NCBI GenBank assembly: GCA_947455465.1
Contig: CANGNS010000002.1
Location: 18,424-82,423 of the forward strand
Source: Comamonadaceae bacterium
Lineage (GTDB): Bacteria; Pseudomonadota; Gammaproteobacteria; Burkholderiales; Burkholderiaceae_C
Length of the DNA: 64,000 nucleotides
Direction of reading: 5' to 3'
In this document: piece after piece, positions 26,796 through 36,461 of the stretch
How the letters are laid out: each line of letters starts with the position of its first letter
Position numbering within the stretch: position 1 is the first letter of the stretch
Translations under genes and position numbers: made by a program
The notes under the pieces: generated by a model
Database searches by the model: none
What the model was told of the DNA's origin: nothing
Seen by the model: only the letters and a program-made list of their open reading frames with translations

Positions 26796-28361
26796 ATGAA
26801 TGAATCTGATAGCCAAGTCCAGGCCAGCCCCGCGGCTGCACCCCGTGCCAATAGACGCAGCGGCGGTCGCGAGCGCCGTGACCCCCATGCCCGACCCACC
26901 GGGCCAGCCTACATCAAGCGCGTGATCCCCACCTACGAGGTGCTGGGCGAAGAAAGCCTGCTCCAAATCGAAGCCACAGCCCACCGCATCCTGGCCGAGA
27001 TCGGCTTGGATATTCGCGATGACGACGAAGCGCTGGCGCTGTTCAAAAAATCCGGCGCCAAGGTCGATGGCATGCGCGTGCGCTTTGAACCGGGGCATTT
27101 GCAAGAGGTGCTCAAAACTGCCCCAGCCCAGTTCACCCAGCATGCGCGCAACCCGGCGCACAGCGTGCCCATTGGCGGCAAAAACATTGTGTTCTCGCCG
27201 GCCTATGGCTCGCCTTTTGTGATGGACCTGGACCGGGGGCGGCGCTACGGCACGATTGAGGACTTTCAAAACTTTATCAAGCTGGCCTACAGCAGCCCCT
27301 GGCTGCACCACAGCGGCGGCACGGTGTGCGAGCCGACCGATGTGCCGGTGAACAAGCGGCACCTGGACATGGTGTATGCCCACATGCGCTATTCGGACAA
27401 GGCCTTTATGGGCTCCATCACCTCTGAGCAGCGGGCCGAAGATTCGATTGCCATGAGCCGCATTTTGTTTGGCGAGAAGTTTGTTGATGAAAACTGCGTC
27501 GTCCTGGGCAATGTGAACGTCAATTCGCCGCTGCTCTGGGACGGCACCATGACCAAGTCGGCCCGCGCCTATGCGCGTGCCAACCAGGCGGCGGTGATCG
27601 TGCCCTTTATTTTGGGCGGCGCCATGGGACCGGTGACCAACGCCGGGGCGATTGCGCAAGCCCATGCCGAAACCATCGTCGGCTGCGCACTCACACAACT
27701 GGAGCGGCCCGGCGCGCCGGTGATTTACGGCAACTTTTTATCCAGCATGTCGCTGCGTTCGGGCTCGCCCACGTTTGGTACGCCCGAGCCGGCGATTGGC
27801 TCGATGGTGGTGGGTCAGTTAGCGCGGCGCTTAAATTTGCCGCTGCGCTGCGCCGGGTCTTTTACCACCTCCAAACTGCCCGACGGCCAGGCCATGCAAG
27901 AGAGCGTGATGTCCATGCTCTCGGCCATCCATTGCGGCGCCAATTTCATCTTGCACGCCGCTGGCTTTTTGGACGGGCTTTTGTCCATGAGCTACGAAAA
28001 ATTCATGATGGACGCCGATTTTTGCGGCGCGCTGCACAGCTATGTCAATGGCGTTACCGTCGATGAAAACACCCTGGCCATTAGCGCCTTCCAGGATGTG
28101 ACGCCCGGCGGCCATTACTTGGGCAGCGCGCACACCATGGCCAATTACACCACTGCGTTTTTTGACTCCAGCATTTCAGACGACACGCCGTTTGAGACCT
28201 GGACCGAAGCAGGCCAAAGCGACGCGGCCACGCGCGCCAACAAACGCTGGAAGCAATCCCTTGCGGAATATGTGGCGCCGCCCATAGACGAAGCAGTCGA
28301 TGCAGCGCTGCGCGACTTTATCGATCGCAAAAAAGCATCTATGCCAGACCAGTGGTACTAA
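26796..28361 (+). CDS. Trimethylamine methyltransferase family protein (MttB superfamily, non-pyrrolysine)
   Basis: A 521-residue protein from ATG 26796, chosen because GGAGA lies 8-9 bases upstream. The reading from 26754 lacks a comparable site. The TIM-barrel MttB fold is seen across the length (ESLLQIEATAHRILAEIGLDI, TPGGHYLGSAHTM at the end). No in-frame TAG occurs, so it is a non-Pyl member. Known relatives demethylate glycine betaine, proline betaine or carnitine by passing the methyl to a corrinoid protein. No corrinoid-protein gene is present here. The substrate is inferred only as a quaternary amine. The next gene starts 35 bases on. Confidence 0.87.
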   Translation: MNESDSQVQASPAAAPRANRRSGGRERRDPHARPTGPAYIKRVIPTYEVLGEESLLQIEATAHRILAEIGLDIRDDDEALALFKKSGAKVDGMRVRFEPGHLQEVLKTAPAQFTQHARNPAHSVPIGGKNIVFSPAYGSPFVMDLDRGRRYGTIEDFQNFIKLAYSSPWLHHSGGTVCEPTDVPVNKRHLDMVYAHMRYSDKAFMGSITSEQRAEDSIAMSRILFGEKFVDENCVVLGNVNVNSPLLWDGTMTKSARAYARANQAAVIVPFILGGAMGPVTNAGAIAQAHAETIVGCALTQLERPGAPVIYGNFLSSMSLRSGSPTFGTPEPAIGSMVVGQLARRLNLPLRCAGSFTTSKLPDGQAMQESVMSMLSAIHCGANFILHAAGFLDGLLSMSYEKFMMDADFCGALHSYVNGVTVDENTLAISAFQDVTPGGHYLGSAHTMANYTTAFFDSSISDDTPFETWTEAGQSDAATRANKRWKQSLAEYVAPPIDEAVDAALRDFIDRKKASMPDQWY

Positions 28362-28396
28362 AACCCGCCCTCTCAGCCCTTCACAGCGCACCTGCC

Positions 28397-30445
28397 ATGA
28401 CCAGTACCGCCTCCAAAGACCCCCTGCTCCAGCCCTTTCAGCTCAAGCACCTGCGCCTGAAAAACCGGCTGATGATTACCTCGCACGAGCCGGCCTACCC
28501 CGAAGATGGCATGCCCAAAGCCAAGTACCGCGCCTACCATGTGGAACGCGCCAAGGCCGGTATCGCGCTGACCATGACCGCCGGTTCGGCAGCCGTGTCC
28601 CGCGACAGCCCGCCGGTGTTTAACAACATATTGGCCTACAAAGACGAAGTCGTGCCCTGGATGCGGGACTTGACCGACGCCTGCCACGAACATGGCGCGG
28701 CGGTGATGATTCAAATTACCCATCTGGGCCGGCGCACCAGCTGGTCCAAGGCCGACTGGTTGCCGGTGGTGTCGCCCTCGCACGAGCGCGAGGCCTCGCA
28801 CCGTGCCTTCCCCAAAAAGATGGAAGACTGGGACATCGACCGCATCATCCGCGACTATGCCGACGCCGCCGAACGCATGCACGCCGCCGGGGTCGATGGA
28901 CTGGAGCTGGAGGCCTACGGGCATTTGATCGACCAATTTTGGTCGCCCTCCACCAACACGCTGGACGCACCCTTTGGCGGCGCATTGGAAAACCGGGTGC
29001 GCTTTGCCATGAAAGTGGTGCGTGCCATCCGCAAGCGGGTGGGGCCAGAGTTCATTTTGGGCGTGCGCGGCGTGGCCGATGAAGTGCGGCCCGGCGGCAT
29101 CAGCGCAGAAGATGGCATAGGCATTGCGCGCTATCTGGCCAACTCGGGCATGGTGGATTTTTTGAACATCATTCGCGGCCATATCGACACCGACGCCGGC
29201 CTGACCGATGTGATTCCGGTGCAAGGCATGGCCAGCGCGCCGCACCTGGACTTTGCCGCCAGCTTGCGCGATCACGTGAACGTGCCCATCTTCCACGCCG
29301 CCAAGATTCAGGACGTCAACACCGCACGCCACGCGATTGCCAGCGGCAAGCTCGACATGGTGGGCATGACGCGCGCGCACATGGCGGACCCGCACATCAT
29401 GCGCAAAATTATGGAAGGCCGCGAAGACACGATTCGCCCCTGCGTAGGAGGCAACTTTTGCCTAGACCGCATTTACGCCGGTGGCGAAGCCTATTGCATC
29501 CACAACCCCTCCACCGGGCGCGAACTGACGCTGCCACACACGATTGAGCCTGCACCTGCAAAGCGCAAAGTGCTGATCGTCGGCGCCGGGCCTGCGGGCC
29601 TGGAAGCGGCGCGCGTCAGTGCCGAGCGCGGACATGCGGTAACGGTATTGGAAGCCGCGCCCAAGCCCGGCGGGCAAATTCGCCTGACCGCGGTCAGCCC
29701 GCGCAGGCGCGAGATGCTCAGCATCATCGACTGGCGCATGGCGCGCTGCGAAGAACGCGGCGTGACTTTTCGTTTCAACACCTTGGCCGACGAAGCCACG
29801 GTGCTGGCCGAAAACCCGGATGTGGTCATCATCGCCACGGGCGGCATGCCGCATACCGAAGTGCTGCAAAGCGGTAATGAATGGGTGGCCTCCACCTGGG
29901 ACATTCTGAGCGGCGAAGTGGCGCCAGGCAAAAACGTATTGCTGTTTGACGACGCAGGCGATCACCCTGCCCTGCAAGCGGCCGAAGTGATTGCCAAAAG
30001 TGGTGCGTGCCTGGAAATCATGACGCCGGACCGCAGCTTTGCCCCCGAGGTGATGGCCATGAACCTGGTGCCCTATATGCGCAGCTTGCAAAAATTGGAC
30101 GTCACCTTTACCGTGACCTTCCGGCTGCTGTCGGTAGAGCGCTGCGCCGACGGCCTCAAAGCCGTGGTCGGCAGCGATTACGGTGGCGTGCGCAAAGAAC
30201 GCCTCGTGGACCAGGTGATCGTCAATCACGGCACGCTGCCGCTGGACGATTTGTACTTTGCGCTGAAACCGCATTCCATCAACCTGGGCGCGGCGGACTA
30301 CGGGGCGCTAACGGCGCTGCAAGCCCAAACCTTGCGGCCTAATCCAGCGGGCAGCTTCCAGCTATTTCGTATCGGCGACGCGGTGGCGGCGCGCAATACC
30401 CATGCGGCGGTGCTCGATGGGCTGCGTTTGGCGCGGGCGCTCTAA
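28397..30445 (+). CDS. Trimethylamine-dehydrogenase-like NADH:flavin oxidoreductase (N-methylproline/dimethylglycine demethylase type)
   Basis: A 682-residue protein from ATG 28397. Residues about 10-375 are an old-yellow-enzyme TIM barrel for FMN. An Fe-S region follows with Cys349, Cys355 and Cys367, while the second expected cysteine is Gly352. Residues about 385-682 are a Rossmann module (VLIVGAGPAGLEAARV) for a second nucleotide. This architecture matches trimethylamine dehydrogenase and the stachydrine/N-methylproline demethylases. It likely oxidises an N-methyl group left after the MttB step. It is convergent with eda, 9 bases away. Confidence 0.85.
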   Translation: MTSTASKDPLLQPFQLKHLRLKNRLMITSHEPAYPEDGMPKAKYRAYHVERAKAGIALTMTAGSAAVSRDSPPVFNNILAYKDEVVPWMRDLTDACHEHGAAVMIQITHLGRRTSWSKADWLPVVSPSHEREASHRAFPKKMEDWDIDRIIRDYADAAERMHAAGVDGLELEAYGHLIDQFWSPSTNTLDAPFGGALENRVRFAMKVVRAIRKRVGPEFILGVRGVADEVRPGGISAEDGIGIARYLANSGMVDFLNIIRGHIDTDAGLTDVIPVQGMASAPHLDFAASLRDHVNVPIFHAAKIQDVNTARHAIASGKLDMVGMTRAHMADPHIMRKIMEGREDTIRPCVGGNFCLDRIYAGGEAYCIHNPSTGRELTLPHTIEPAPAKRKVLIVGAGPAGLEAARVSAERGHAVTVLEAAPKPGGQIRLTAVSPRRREMLSIIDWRMARCEERGVTFRFNTLADEATVLAENPDVVIIATGGMPHTEVLQSGNEWVASTWDILSGEVAPGKNVLLFDDAGDHPALQAAEVIAKSGACLEIMTPDRSFAPEVMAMNLVPYMRSLQKLDVTFTVTFRLLSVERCADGLKAVVGSDYGGVRKERLVDQVIVNHGTLPLDDLYFALKPHSINLGAADYGALTALQAQTLRPNPAGSFQLFRIGDAVAARNTHAAVLDGLRLARAL

Positions 30446-30454
30446 GCGGGCAGC

Positions 30455-31093
30455 TTAAGCGCGCAAAGCCACAGCCTCGCGCGCCAGATGGGTAATGCGT
30501 GCCCAGTCGCCCTGCGCCATGGCGTCAGCAGGCACCAACCAGGAGCCACCCACGCACAGCACATTGGGAAGGGCTAAAAAGTCCGGTGCGTTGTGCAGGC
30601 TAATGCCGCCGGTAGGGCAAAACTTCACGTCAAAGAAAGGGCCGCTCCAAGCCTTGAGCATGGCGCTGCCGCCCGCTTGCAGGGCAGGGAAAAACTTCAA
30701 GGCGCTAAAGCCGTCTTCCTGCGCGGCCATGATTTCGCCGCCGGTGGCCACACCGGGCAACAAAGGCAGGCCAAGGTCGCGGCAGGCGCTGCCCAGCGCG
30801 CTGGTGTAGCCAGGGCTGACGGCGAAGCGGGCGCCCGCGTTGGCCGCCGCCTGTGCATCGGCTTTGGAGCGCAGCGTTCCCGCGCCGACCACCGCTTCGG
30901 GCACGGCCTTGGCAATGGCCTCGATACAAGCCAAGGCCTGCGGCGTGCGCAGCGTCACTTCCAGCATGCGGATGCCGCCTGCGAGCAGCGCGCGTGCCAT
31001 CGGCACGGCGTGGGCTACATCGTTCAGGACGATGACCGGAATGACGGGGGCATCTTGCATCACTTGCAACGCCGAGAGGGAGGTAGTAGACAT
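30455..31093 (-). CDS. eda: KDPG/KHG aldolase (2-dehydro-3-deoxyphosphogluconate aldolase)
   Basis: A 212-residue TIM-barrel class I aldolase from ATG 31093 (ATG 31108, 3 bases after edd, is the alternative). The conserved blocks are EVTLRTPQAL, GAGTL, the Schiff-base lysine in ALKFFPA, and CPTGGI with VGGSW near the end. It splits KDPG to pyruvate and glyceraldehyde-3-phosphate, the last Entner-Doudoroff step. It is directly downstream of edd. Confidence 0.95.
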   Translation of the reverse strand: MSTTSLSALQVMQDAPVIPVIVLNDVAHAVPMARALLAGGIRMLEVTLRTPQALACIEAIAKAVPEAVVGAGTLRSKADAQAAANAGARFAVSPGYTSALGSACRDLGLPLLPGVATGGEIMAAQEDGFSALKFFPALQAGGSAMLKAWSGPFFDVKFCPTGGISLHNAPDFLALPNVLCVGGSWLVPADAMAQGDWARITHLAREAVALRA

Positions 31094-31111
31094 CAATCGT
31101 TCTTTCATCGG

Positions 31112-32965
31112 TCACAGCCAGGTGCAAGCACCTTGCTCGGCGGCCAGCGCATTGCGGCGCAGTCCGGCAAAAAGTTCACGGCCCAGGCCGACGCCATTGG
31201 CCGCTTTCAACGCAGCGGGCATGGTGGCGGGCACACGCGCTTGCCATTGTGCCGGCTCGACCAGCACGTCCAGGGTCCCGGCGCCTGCGTCCAGGCGCAA
31301 GACGTCGCCGTCTTGCACGCAGGCCAGTGGCCCGCCCGCAGCCGCCTCGGGCGATACATGGATGGCCGCGGGCACATTGCCCGAGGCACCGCTCATGCGC
31401 CCGTCAGTGACCAAGGCCACGGCAAAACCTTTGTTTTGCAAGATGGCCAAGGGCGGTGTCAGCTTGTGCAGCTCGGGCATGCCATTGGCCTGCGGCCCTT
31501 GCCAGCGCACCACGCACACCACGTCGCGGTCCAATTCACCCGCTTTGAAGGCCGCTTGTAACGCGTCCTGCGAATCAAACACGCGGCACGGCGCCTGCAC
31601 CACATGCCGCTCGGCGGGCACCGAGGACACTTTGATCACGCTGCGCCCGAGCGCGCCTTGCAAGAGCTTTAAGCCACCGCTGGCACTGAAGGGCGCGGTC
31701 ACCGGACGGACGACCTCGAGGTCGCTGCTGGCCCCCGCATCACGCCAGGCCAACACGCCTTGCGCGTCAGCGTGCGGGATACGGGTGAACGCGCGCAGCC
31801 CGTCCGGGCGCACTGTCAGCACATCGGCGTGCAGCAATCCAGCATCCAGCAATTCGCGGATCACAAAACCGGGGCCACCAGCGGCTTGGAATTGGTTGAC
31901 ATCGGCGCTGCCATTGGGATAGACGCGGGTCAGCGTGGGCACCACATCCGACAGCGCAGAAAAATCGTCCCAATCAATGACGATGCCCGCCGCCCGGGCC
32001 ACTGCCACCCAGTGAATCAGGTGGTTAGTCGAGCCGCCCGTGGCCAGTAAAGCGACCATGGCGTTGACGATGCAGCGCTCGTCCACCAGCAGGCCAATGG
32101 GCGCGCAGGCCTGGGCGGGCGCGCCGCAGGCCCGGCCCAGCACGGTGCGGGCGGCCTCGCGGGTGAGTTGTTCACGCAGGCCGTCGCCGGGGTTCACAAA
32201 CGCGGTTCCGGGCACGTGCAAGCCCATGGCTTCGAGCAGCATCTGGTTGCTGTTAGCCGTGCCGTAAAACGTGCAGGTGCCCTCGCCGTGGTAGGCGGCG
32301 GACTCGGCTTGCAGCAGCTCGGCGCGGCCTACCAGGCCCAGTGCCGCTTGTTCGCGCACCTTGGCTTTTTCTTTATTGGGCAGGCCCGAGGTCATAGGCC
32401 CGGCGGGCACAAACACGGTGGGCAAATGGCCAAAGTGCAAAGCGCCGATCAACAGACCGGGCACGATCTTGTCGCACACGCCCAGCATCAGGGCGCAATC
32501 AAACATATCGTGGCTCAGGGAGACGGCGGTGGCCATGGCAATGGCGTCGCGCGAGAACAGGCTCAGCTCCATGCCCGGCGCGCCCTGGGTGACGCCATCG
32601 CACATGGCGGGCACGCCGCCGGCCACCTGGGCCGTGGCGCCCCATCGGCGCGCCTCGTCTTTGATGATGTCCGGGTAATGCTGCAGCGGCGCATGGGCCG
32701 AGAGCATGTCGTTGTAGGCGTTGATGATGGCGATATTGGGCGCGCGCTGCCCGACCACCTGCACCGCATCGAGCGCACTGGCGCGGCGCTTGTCGGCCGG
32801 CTCCATGGCGGCAAAAGCGTGGGCCACGTTGGCGCAACCCATGCGCTGCGTGCCCGGCGGGCGGGCGCCCATGGCCTGCACCTGCGCCACATACACCGCG
32901 CGCGTGGGCGCACTGCGCGCGATGATGCGCTGGCTGACAGTATGAACAACAGGATGCAGTGCCAT
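31112..32965 (-). CDS. edd: Phosphogluconate dehydratase
   Basis: A 617-residue IlvD/Edd-family dehydratase. The N-terminal [17 protein letters not shown] and [12 protein letters not shown] blocks, the CDKIVPG cysteine and [10 protein letters not shown] match Edd. An [4Fe-4S] cluster is expected. It converts 6-phosphogluconate to KDPG. The start is placed by alignment with the E. coli N-terminus. A perfect 15-base palindrome lies 9 bases upstream of the start codon and probably serves as operator. Confidence 0.95.
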   Translation of the reverse strand: MALHPVVHTVSQRIIARSAPTRAVYVAQVQAMGARPPGTQRMGCANVAHAFAAMEPADKRRASALDAVQVVGQRAPNIAIINAYNDMLSAHAPLQHYPDIIKDEARRWGATAQVAGGVPAMCDGVTQGAPGMELSLFSRDAIAMATAVSLSHDMFDCALMLGVCDKIVPGLLIGALHFGHLPTVFVPAGPMTSGLPNKEKAKVREQAALGLVGRAELLQAESAAYHGEGTCTFYGTANSNQMLLEAMGLHVPGTAFVNPGDGLREQLTREAARTVLGRACGAPAQACAPIGLLVDERCIVNAMVALLATGGSTNHLIHWVAVARAAGIVIDWDDFSALSDVVPTLTRVYPNGSADVNQFQAAGGPGFVIRELLDAGLLHADVLTVRPDGLRAFTRIPHADAQGVLAWRDAGASSDLEVVRPVTAPFSASGGLKLLQGALGRSVIKVSSVPAERHVVQAPCRVFDSQDALQAAFKAGELDRDVVCVVRWQGPQANGMPELHKLTPPLAILQNKGFAVALVTDGRMSGASGNVPAAIHVSPEAAAGGPLACVQDGDVLRLDAGAGTLDVLVEPAQWQARVPATMPAALKAANGVGLGRELFAGLRRNALAAEQGACTWL

Positions 32966-32974
32966 GACGAATTT

Positions 32975-32989
32975 TGTAACCGGGTTACA
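32975..32989. promoter_or_regulatory. Perfect palindrome, probable operator of edd-eda
   Basis: The sequence TGTAACCGGGTTACA is an exact palindrome with one central base. It lies 9 bases upstream of the edd ATG, so a bound protein would cover the edd leader or promoter. The GTAACC/GGTTAC half-sites recur at 33025-33047. The form suits a LacI- or GntR-type sugar-acid repressor, but no regulator gene is adjacent. Confidence 0.6.
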
Positions 32990-33024
32990 CGATTAATGAA
33001 CGCCCATTTTCGGTGCTTTCATAG

Positions 33025-33047
33025 GTAATTGGTTACTTATGGGTTAC
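33025..33047. promoter_or_regulatory. Second cluster of GTAA/GGTTAC half-sites
   Basis: An imperfect inverted site (GTAATTGGTTAC, 33025-33036) is followed by another GGTTAC at 33042-33047. The two GGTTAC copies are 11 bases apart, one helical turn. With the palindrome at 32975 this gives two operator-like clusters about 50 bases apart between edd and the isomerase gene. Confidence 0.4.
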
Positions 33048-33155
33048 GAAATTACGTATGCTGTGGTTAGACCACCTCAGTATTGCAAGCCTATGGGCCC
33101 GGCGCTGGGGTACGCTTGGTGCTCCACCCACGCCTCTTAGCCTTCAGGAGCCTGC

Positions 33156-33971
33156 ATGCCCCGCTTTGCCGCCAATCTGTCCATGCTCTACAACGAGCAT
33201 GCTTTTCTCGACCGCTTTGCCGCTGCCGCAACCGACGGCTTTGTGGGCGTGGAGTATTTATTCCCCTATGCCTTTGAGGCTTCCCAGATCGCCCAGCGAC
33301 TGCAAGACCATGGCCTTGCGCAAGTGCTCTTCAACGCACCGCCTGGTGATTGGGACGCCGGTGAGCGCGGTCTGGCGTGCCTGCCGGCGCGCCAAGCCGA
33401 ATTTCGCGCCGGCATGGCCCAGGCGCTGGACTACGCAGCCGCACTGTCCTGCACCCAAGTGCATGTGATGGCTGGCATAGCCCCCACAGACCAGGCGCCG
33501 GAGCGGCTACAGGCCACCTACCTGGGCAATATCGCGTTTGCCGCCGAGCAGGCCGCAAAAGCTGGCGTGCAAGTGCTGATCGAACCGATCAATACACGCG
33601 ATTTCCCCGGCTACTTCTTGAACCGACAAGACCAGGCCCACGCCATCGTGGCCGAGATCGGGCTGCCCAATCTGAAAGTGCAGCTGGACCTGTACCACTG
33701 CCAAATCATGGAGGGCGACCTGGCCACCAAAATCAGCCACTACCTGCCTACCGGCCGCGTCGGCCACATCCAGATCGCCGGCGTGCCCCAGCGCCATGAG
33801 CCCTCGGTGGGCGAGCTCAACTATGCCTACTTGCTGGCGCACATCGACGCCGTAAGCGCCGCCTGCGGCTGGCAAGGCTGGGTGGGCTGCGAATACCGAC
33901 CCGCCCTGGGTGCCGTGCCCGGCGGCACCAGCGCTGGCCTCGCCTGGCGCGAAGGCCTGTCCGTATACTGA
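33156..33971 (+). CDS. Hydroxypyruvate isomerase / 2-oxo-tetronate isomerase family protein
   Basis: A 271-residue TIM-barrel protein of the xylose-isomerase-like family. A GGAG ribosome site is 6-9 bases upstream. Metal-site blocks are [15 protein letters not shown] (Glu) and [14 protein letters not shown] (Asp, His), then HIQIAG and the late Glu in GCEYRP. Relatives isomerise hydroxypyruvate to tartronate semialdehyde, or 2-oxo-tetronate compounds. Divergent from edd-eda with shared operator-like sites, it may belong to sugar-acid use. It ends 5 bases before pdxH. Confidence 0.85.
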   Translation: MPRFAANLSMLYNEHAFLDRFAAAATDGFVGVEYLFPYAFEASQIAQRLQDHGLAQVLFNAPPGDWDAGERGLACLPARQAEFRAGMAQALDYAAALSCTQVHVMAGIAPTDQAPERLQATYLGNIAFAAEQAAKAGVQVLIEPINTRDFPGYFLNRQDQAHAIVAEIGLPNLKVQLDLYHCQIMEGDLATKISHYLPTGRVGHIQIAGVPQRHEPSVGELNYAYLLAHIDAVSAACGWQGWVGCEYRPALGAVPGGTSAGLAWREGLSVY

Positions 33972-33976
33972 AGGCT

Positions 33977-34615
33977 ATGACCTCTATCGCCGACCTGCGC
34001 AAAAGTTACGAGCGTGCCGAGCTCAACGAGACCGAGTCGCACGCCGACCCGCTGGCCCAATTTGACCAATGGCTGCAAGAGGCCATCAGCGCCCAGGTCC
34101 CCGAGCCCAATGCCATGACGCTGGCCACGGTGGGCAGCGATATGCGCCCTTCCACCCGGGTGGTGCTCATCAAGGGCTATGACGCCCAAGGCATTGTTTG
34201 GTATACCAATTTTGAAAGCCGCAAAGGCAAAGAGCTGGCCGGTAACCCCTTTGCCGCACTGCAATTTCACTGGGTGGAGCTCGAGCGCGTGGTGCGCATC
34301 GAAGGCCGTGTGGAAAAAGTCAGCGATGCTGAGTCGGACGCTTACTTTGCCAGCCGCCCGCTCGACTCGCGCATTGGCGCCTGGGCCTCGCCGCAAAGTG
34401 AGGTGATCAGCGGTCGCGGTGTGCTGGTGGCCAATGCCGCCAAATACGCGGCCCAATTTTTGATGCACCCGCCACGCCCACCACACTGGGGTGGCTACCG
34501 CCTGCGGCCCGACAACTGGCAGTTTTGGCAAGGCCGCAAAAGCCGATTGCACGACCGACTGCAGTACGTCTTGCAGCCCGATGGCCCGTGGCTGCGCCAG
34601 CGTTTGGCGCCCTAA
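33977..34615 (+). CDS. pdxH: Pyridoxamine 5'-phosphate oxidase
   Basis: A 212-residue FMN split-barrel enzyme of the normal length. Typical blocks are [14 protein letters not shown], the FMN/PLP contact [25 protein letters not shown] [10 protein letters not shown], and the C-terminal [17 protein letters not shown]. It oxidises PNP or PMP to PLP. It is joined to the isomerase gene by a 5-base gap, although no functional link is evident. Confidence 0.95.
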   Translation: MTSIADLRKSYERAELNETESHADPLAQFDQWLQEAISAQVPEPNAMTLATVGSDMRPSTRVVLIKGYDAQGIVWYTNFESRKGKELAGNPFAALQFHWVELERVVRIEGRVEKVSDAESDAYFASRPLDSRIGAWASPQSEVISGRGVLVANAAKYAAQFLMHPPRPPHWGGYRLRPDNWQFWQGRKSRLHDRLQYVLQPDGPWLRQRLAP

Positions 34616-34637
34616 GCCAGCCTTATAGCCAGGGCTA

Positions 34638-35201
34638 TTATTTGACGGCCACCGCCTCGGTCATGCGGTAGTACATGCCGTAGGGGTCGTCGGCCAGCAC
34701 CGCAAATTTGCCCTCTACCACCACTGCTTCGAGCGAATAGCGTACCGGCGTTTTGGTGGTGACCTCCACCATGCTTTCGGGGCCACCGGGGAGGCAAAAA
34801 GCACAGGTCAGCGGTACCGAGCTGATTAAAAAGTGTCTTTGTTTTTCGCCCGGATCCAGCGGCATCATGAAGCCTTGGACGCGCTGGGTTTTTTGGTTGA
34901 GCGCCATTTGCGTCGGACCGAATACCGGCAGGCTGCGGTTTTTGACCACCTTGGACTTCACATCGGTCAGCACCGACCAGGGCAGCACGTCAGCGCGCTC
35001 TTGCAGGGGCGCAAACGGGCTGTTGGCGCCGTGCACACCGGCGCCTGTTCCCATGGGCACCGGCAAAGCGGAGGCCGCAGCGCTGGCAGGGCTCACTGTA
35101 GGCGTTGGCGCGGCCGCGTTTTGCGCCTGGACCGTGGGCACGGCAAGCAAATACACGCTGGCGGCCATGGGGCCTAGGGCCCAACGAACAAATTTCTGCA
35201 T
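34638..35201 (-). CDS. DUF3299 periplasmic protein
   Basis: A 187-residue exported protein. The signal peptide ends at about VQAQ (residue 27), followed by an Ala/Pro/Ser-rich linker (28-60). The conserved part includes VQGFMMPLDPGEKQRHFLISSVPLTCAFCLPGGPESM, with two cysteines in the CAFC pair (about 133-136), plausible for metal or disulfide chemistry. The family is often next to MacB-like ABC genes in zinc-responsive loci. It is the last gene of that operon, 3 bases from the permease. Confidence 0.85.
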   Translation of the reverse strand: MQKFVRWALGPMAASVYLLAVPTVQAQNAAAPTPTVSPASAAASALPVPMGTGAGVHGANSPFAPLQERADVLPWSVLTDVKSKVVKNRSLPVFGPTQMALNQKTQRVQGFMMPLDPGEKQRHFLISSVPLTCAFCLPGGPESMVEVTTKTPVRYSLEAVVVEGKFAVLADDPYGMYYRMTEAVAVK

Positions 35202-35204
35202 GGT

Positions 35205-36461
35205 TTATCCCCTGGATTGAAGCAATTGCAAAACATCGCTGCGGTAGGCATCCCAGGCAGGCAACAAGGCCGCCCCTAGCGACACCAGCACCGCCAAGGC
35301 GGGCACCAGCAGCAAAGCCGAAGGCCAGAGCATACCGGCCGCCAGTAAAGCGCTCTCCAGGCCCAGCATGGCACCCAACCCCAGCACAAACAGCTGGCCC
35401 AAGAGCACACCGCAGACACTGGACAACAGCGCCAGCCACAAAGCCTCGGTCAGCAACAGTGCGGCGATGCGCGAGGCCGGTGCACCCAGCATGCGCAGCA
35501 AGGCCAAATCGCCCCGGCGCTCGCGCACCGCGCTCCACAGGGCAATGAATACGCTCAAGCCTGCGGTCAGCAACAGCATGCCGGCAAAGGCGCGCAGCAC
35601 ATCGGTGCCCAGGCCCAACATATGCAGCAAGCGCGTGACCTCCAAAGCAGGCGCGGCAGCCTGCATGTCGGTGGTGGTGTTGACCCAGCGCGGAAAGCTC
35701 ACCGCCGCCATCGGCGTGGTGTAACGCACCAAGGCCATGGTGACCTCGCGCTTATCGTCGGGCAGGGCTTCTTCGGTGTCATGGTCATCATGACCATCGT
35801 GGTCGGCATCGTGTGCGTCTTTGGCATCATCCTGCGCCATGTGCGCGGGCTCGTGGACGCGCCATACCGAGGCGCTGTCCGTGAGGATCAATCGGTCTAG
35901 GACGCTGCCCGTCGCGCCCAAAATACCCACCACCTGGTAATCATGGTCACCATGCCTATGGCCCGTGACGCCCAAACCATGCGAGCCAGCGAAGCTTTGG
36001 CCCACTGCCATGCCCAGCTTTCGGGCCACGGTGGCGCCCAGCACCACTTGCATGGGCGCATCCCACAACCGGCCCTGCGCTAGCGGCGCCTGGTAGTGCG
36101 CCACGTAGGCATGCGTGGTGCCGACGATGCGGTAGCTTTGATAGTTATCGCCCAGACTGATCGGGATAACTTGGGCCACCAGCGGGTTTTTCTCCAGCGC
36201 CTTGACTGCCGCAAAATTGACATTGCCCGGCGGCACGTCCAAGTGCAACACACCGGCCAAAATCAGCTGCATCGGGCTGCCCTTGGCGCCCACGACCACG
36301 TCGATACCGGCCAGATCCCGGTCAAAAGCCCGCTCCAAATGGTGCGAGACCAGCAGCAAAAAGCTAATCGAAGCCAGACCAAGCGTCAGCAAGAGCACGT
36401 TGAGCAGCGCTCCCATCGGCCGCGCCCACAAGTAGCGCCAAGCGTAAGCCAAGGTTTTCAT
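35205..36461 (-). CDS. MacB/FtsX-type ABC transporter permease with His-rich periplasmic segments
   Basis: A 418-residue permease. One N-terminal membrane helix (about 18-40), a long periplasmic domain (41-285), then three helices (about 290-410) give the FtsX plan. Two metal-binding-like segments sit in the periplasmic part: His161-His173 (HGLGVTGHRHGDHDY) and His203-His227, an Asp/His-rich stretch. Such stretches are not part of the core fold. From memory, the zinc/Zur-responsive PA4063-PA4066 type loci of Pseudomonas have the same gene set. Its stop overlaps nothing; its start overlaps the ATPase stop by 4 bases. Confidence 0.85.
   Translation of the reverse strand: MKTLAYAWRYLWARPMGALLNVLLLTLGLASISFLLLVSHHLERAFDRDLAGIDVVVGAKGSPMQLILAGVLHLDVPPGNVNFAAVKALEKNPLVAQVIPISLGDNYQSYRIVGTTHAYVAHYQAPLAQGRLWDAPMQVVLGATVARKLGMAVGQSFAGSHGLGVTGHRHGDHDYQVVGILGATGSVLDRLILTDSASVWRVHEPAHMAQDDAKDAHDADHDGHDDHDTEEALPDDKREVTMALVRYTTPMAAVSFPRWVNTTTDMQAAAPALEVTRLLHMLGLGTDVLRAFAGMLLLTAGLSVFIALWSAVRERRGDLALLRMLGAPASRIAALLLTEALWLALLSSVCGVLLGQLFVLGLGAMLGLESALLAAGMLWPSALLLVPALAVLVSLGAALLPAWDAYRSDVLQLLQSRG

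Noticed and set aside
26796..28361. Pyrrolysine in the MttB-family protein
   Set aside because: No in-frame TAG is present; the protein reads through to TAA without a pyrrolysine site.
34625..34638. ATAGCC/GGCTAT palindrome between pdxH and the DUF3299 gene as a terminator
   Set aside because: The 2-base centre is too tight for a full hairpin, it touches a stop codon, and no U-run follows.
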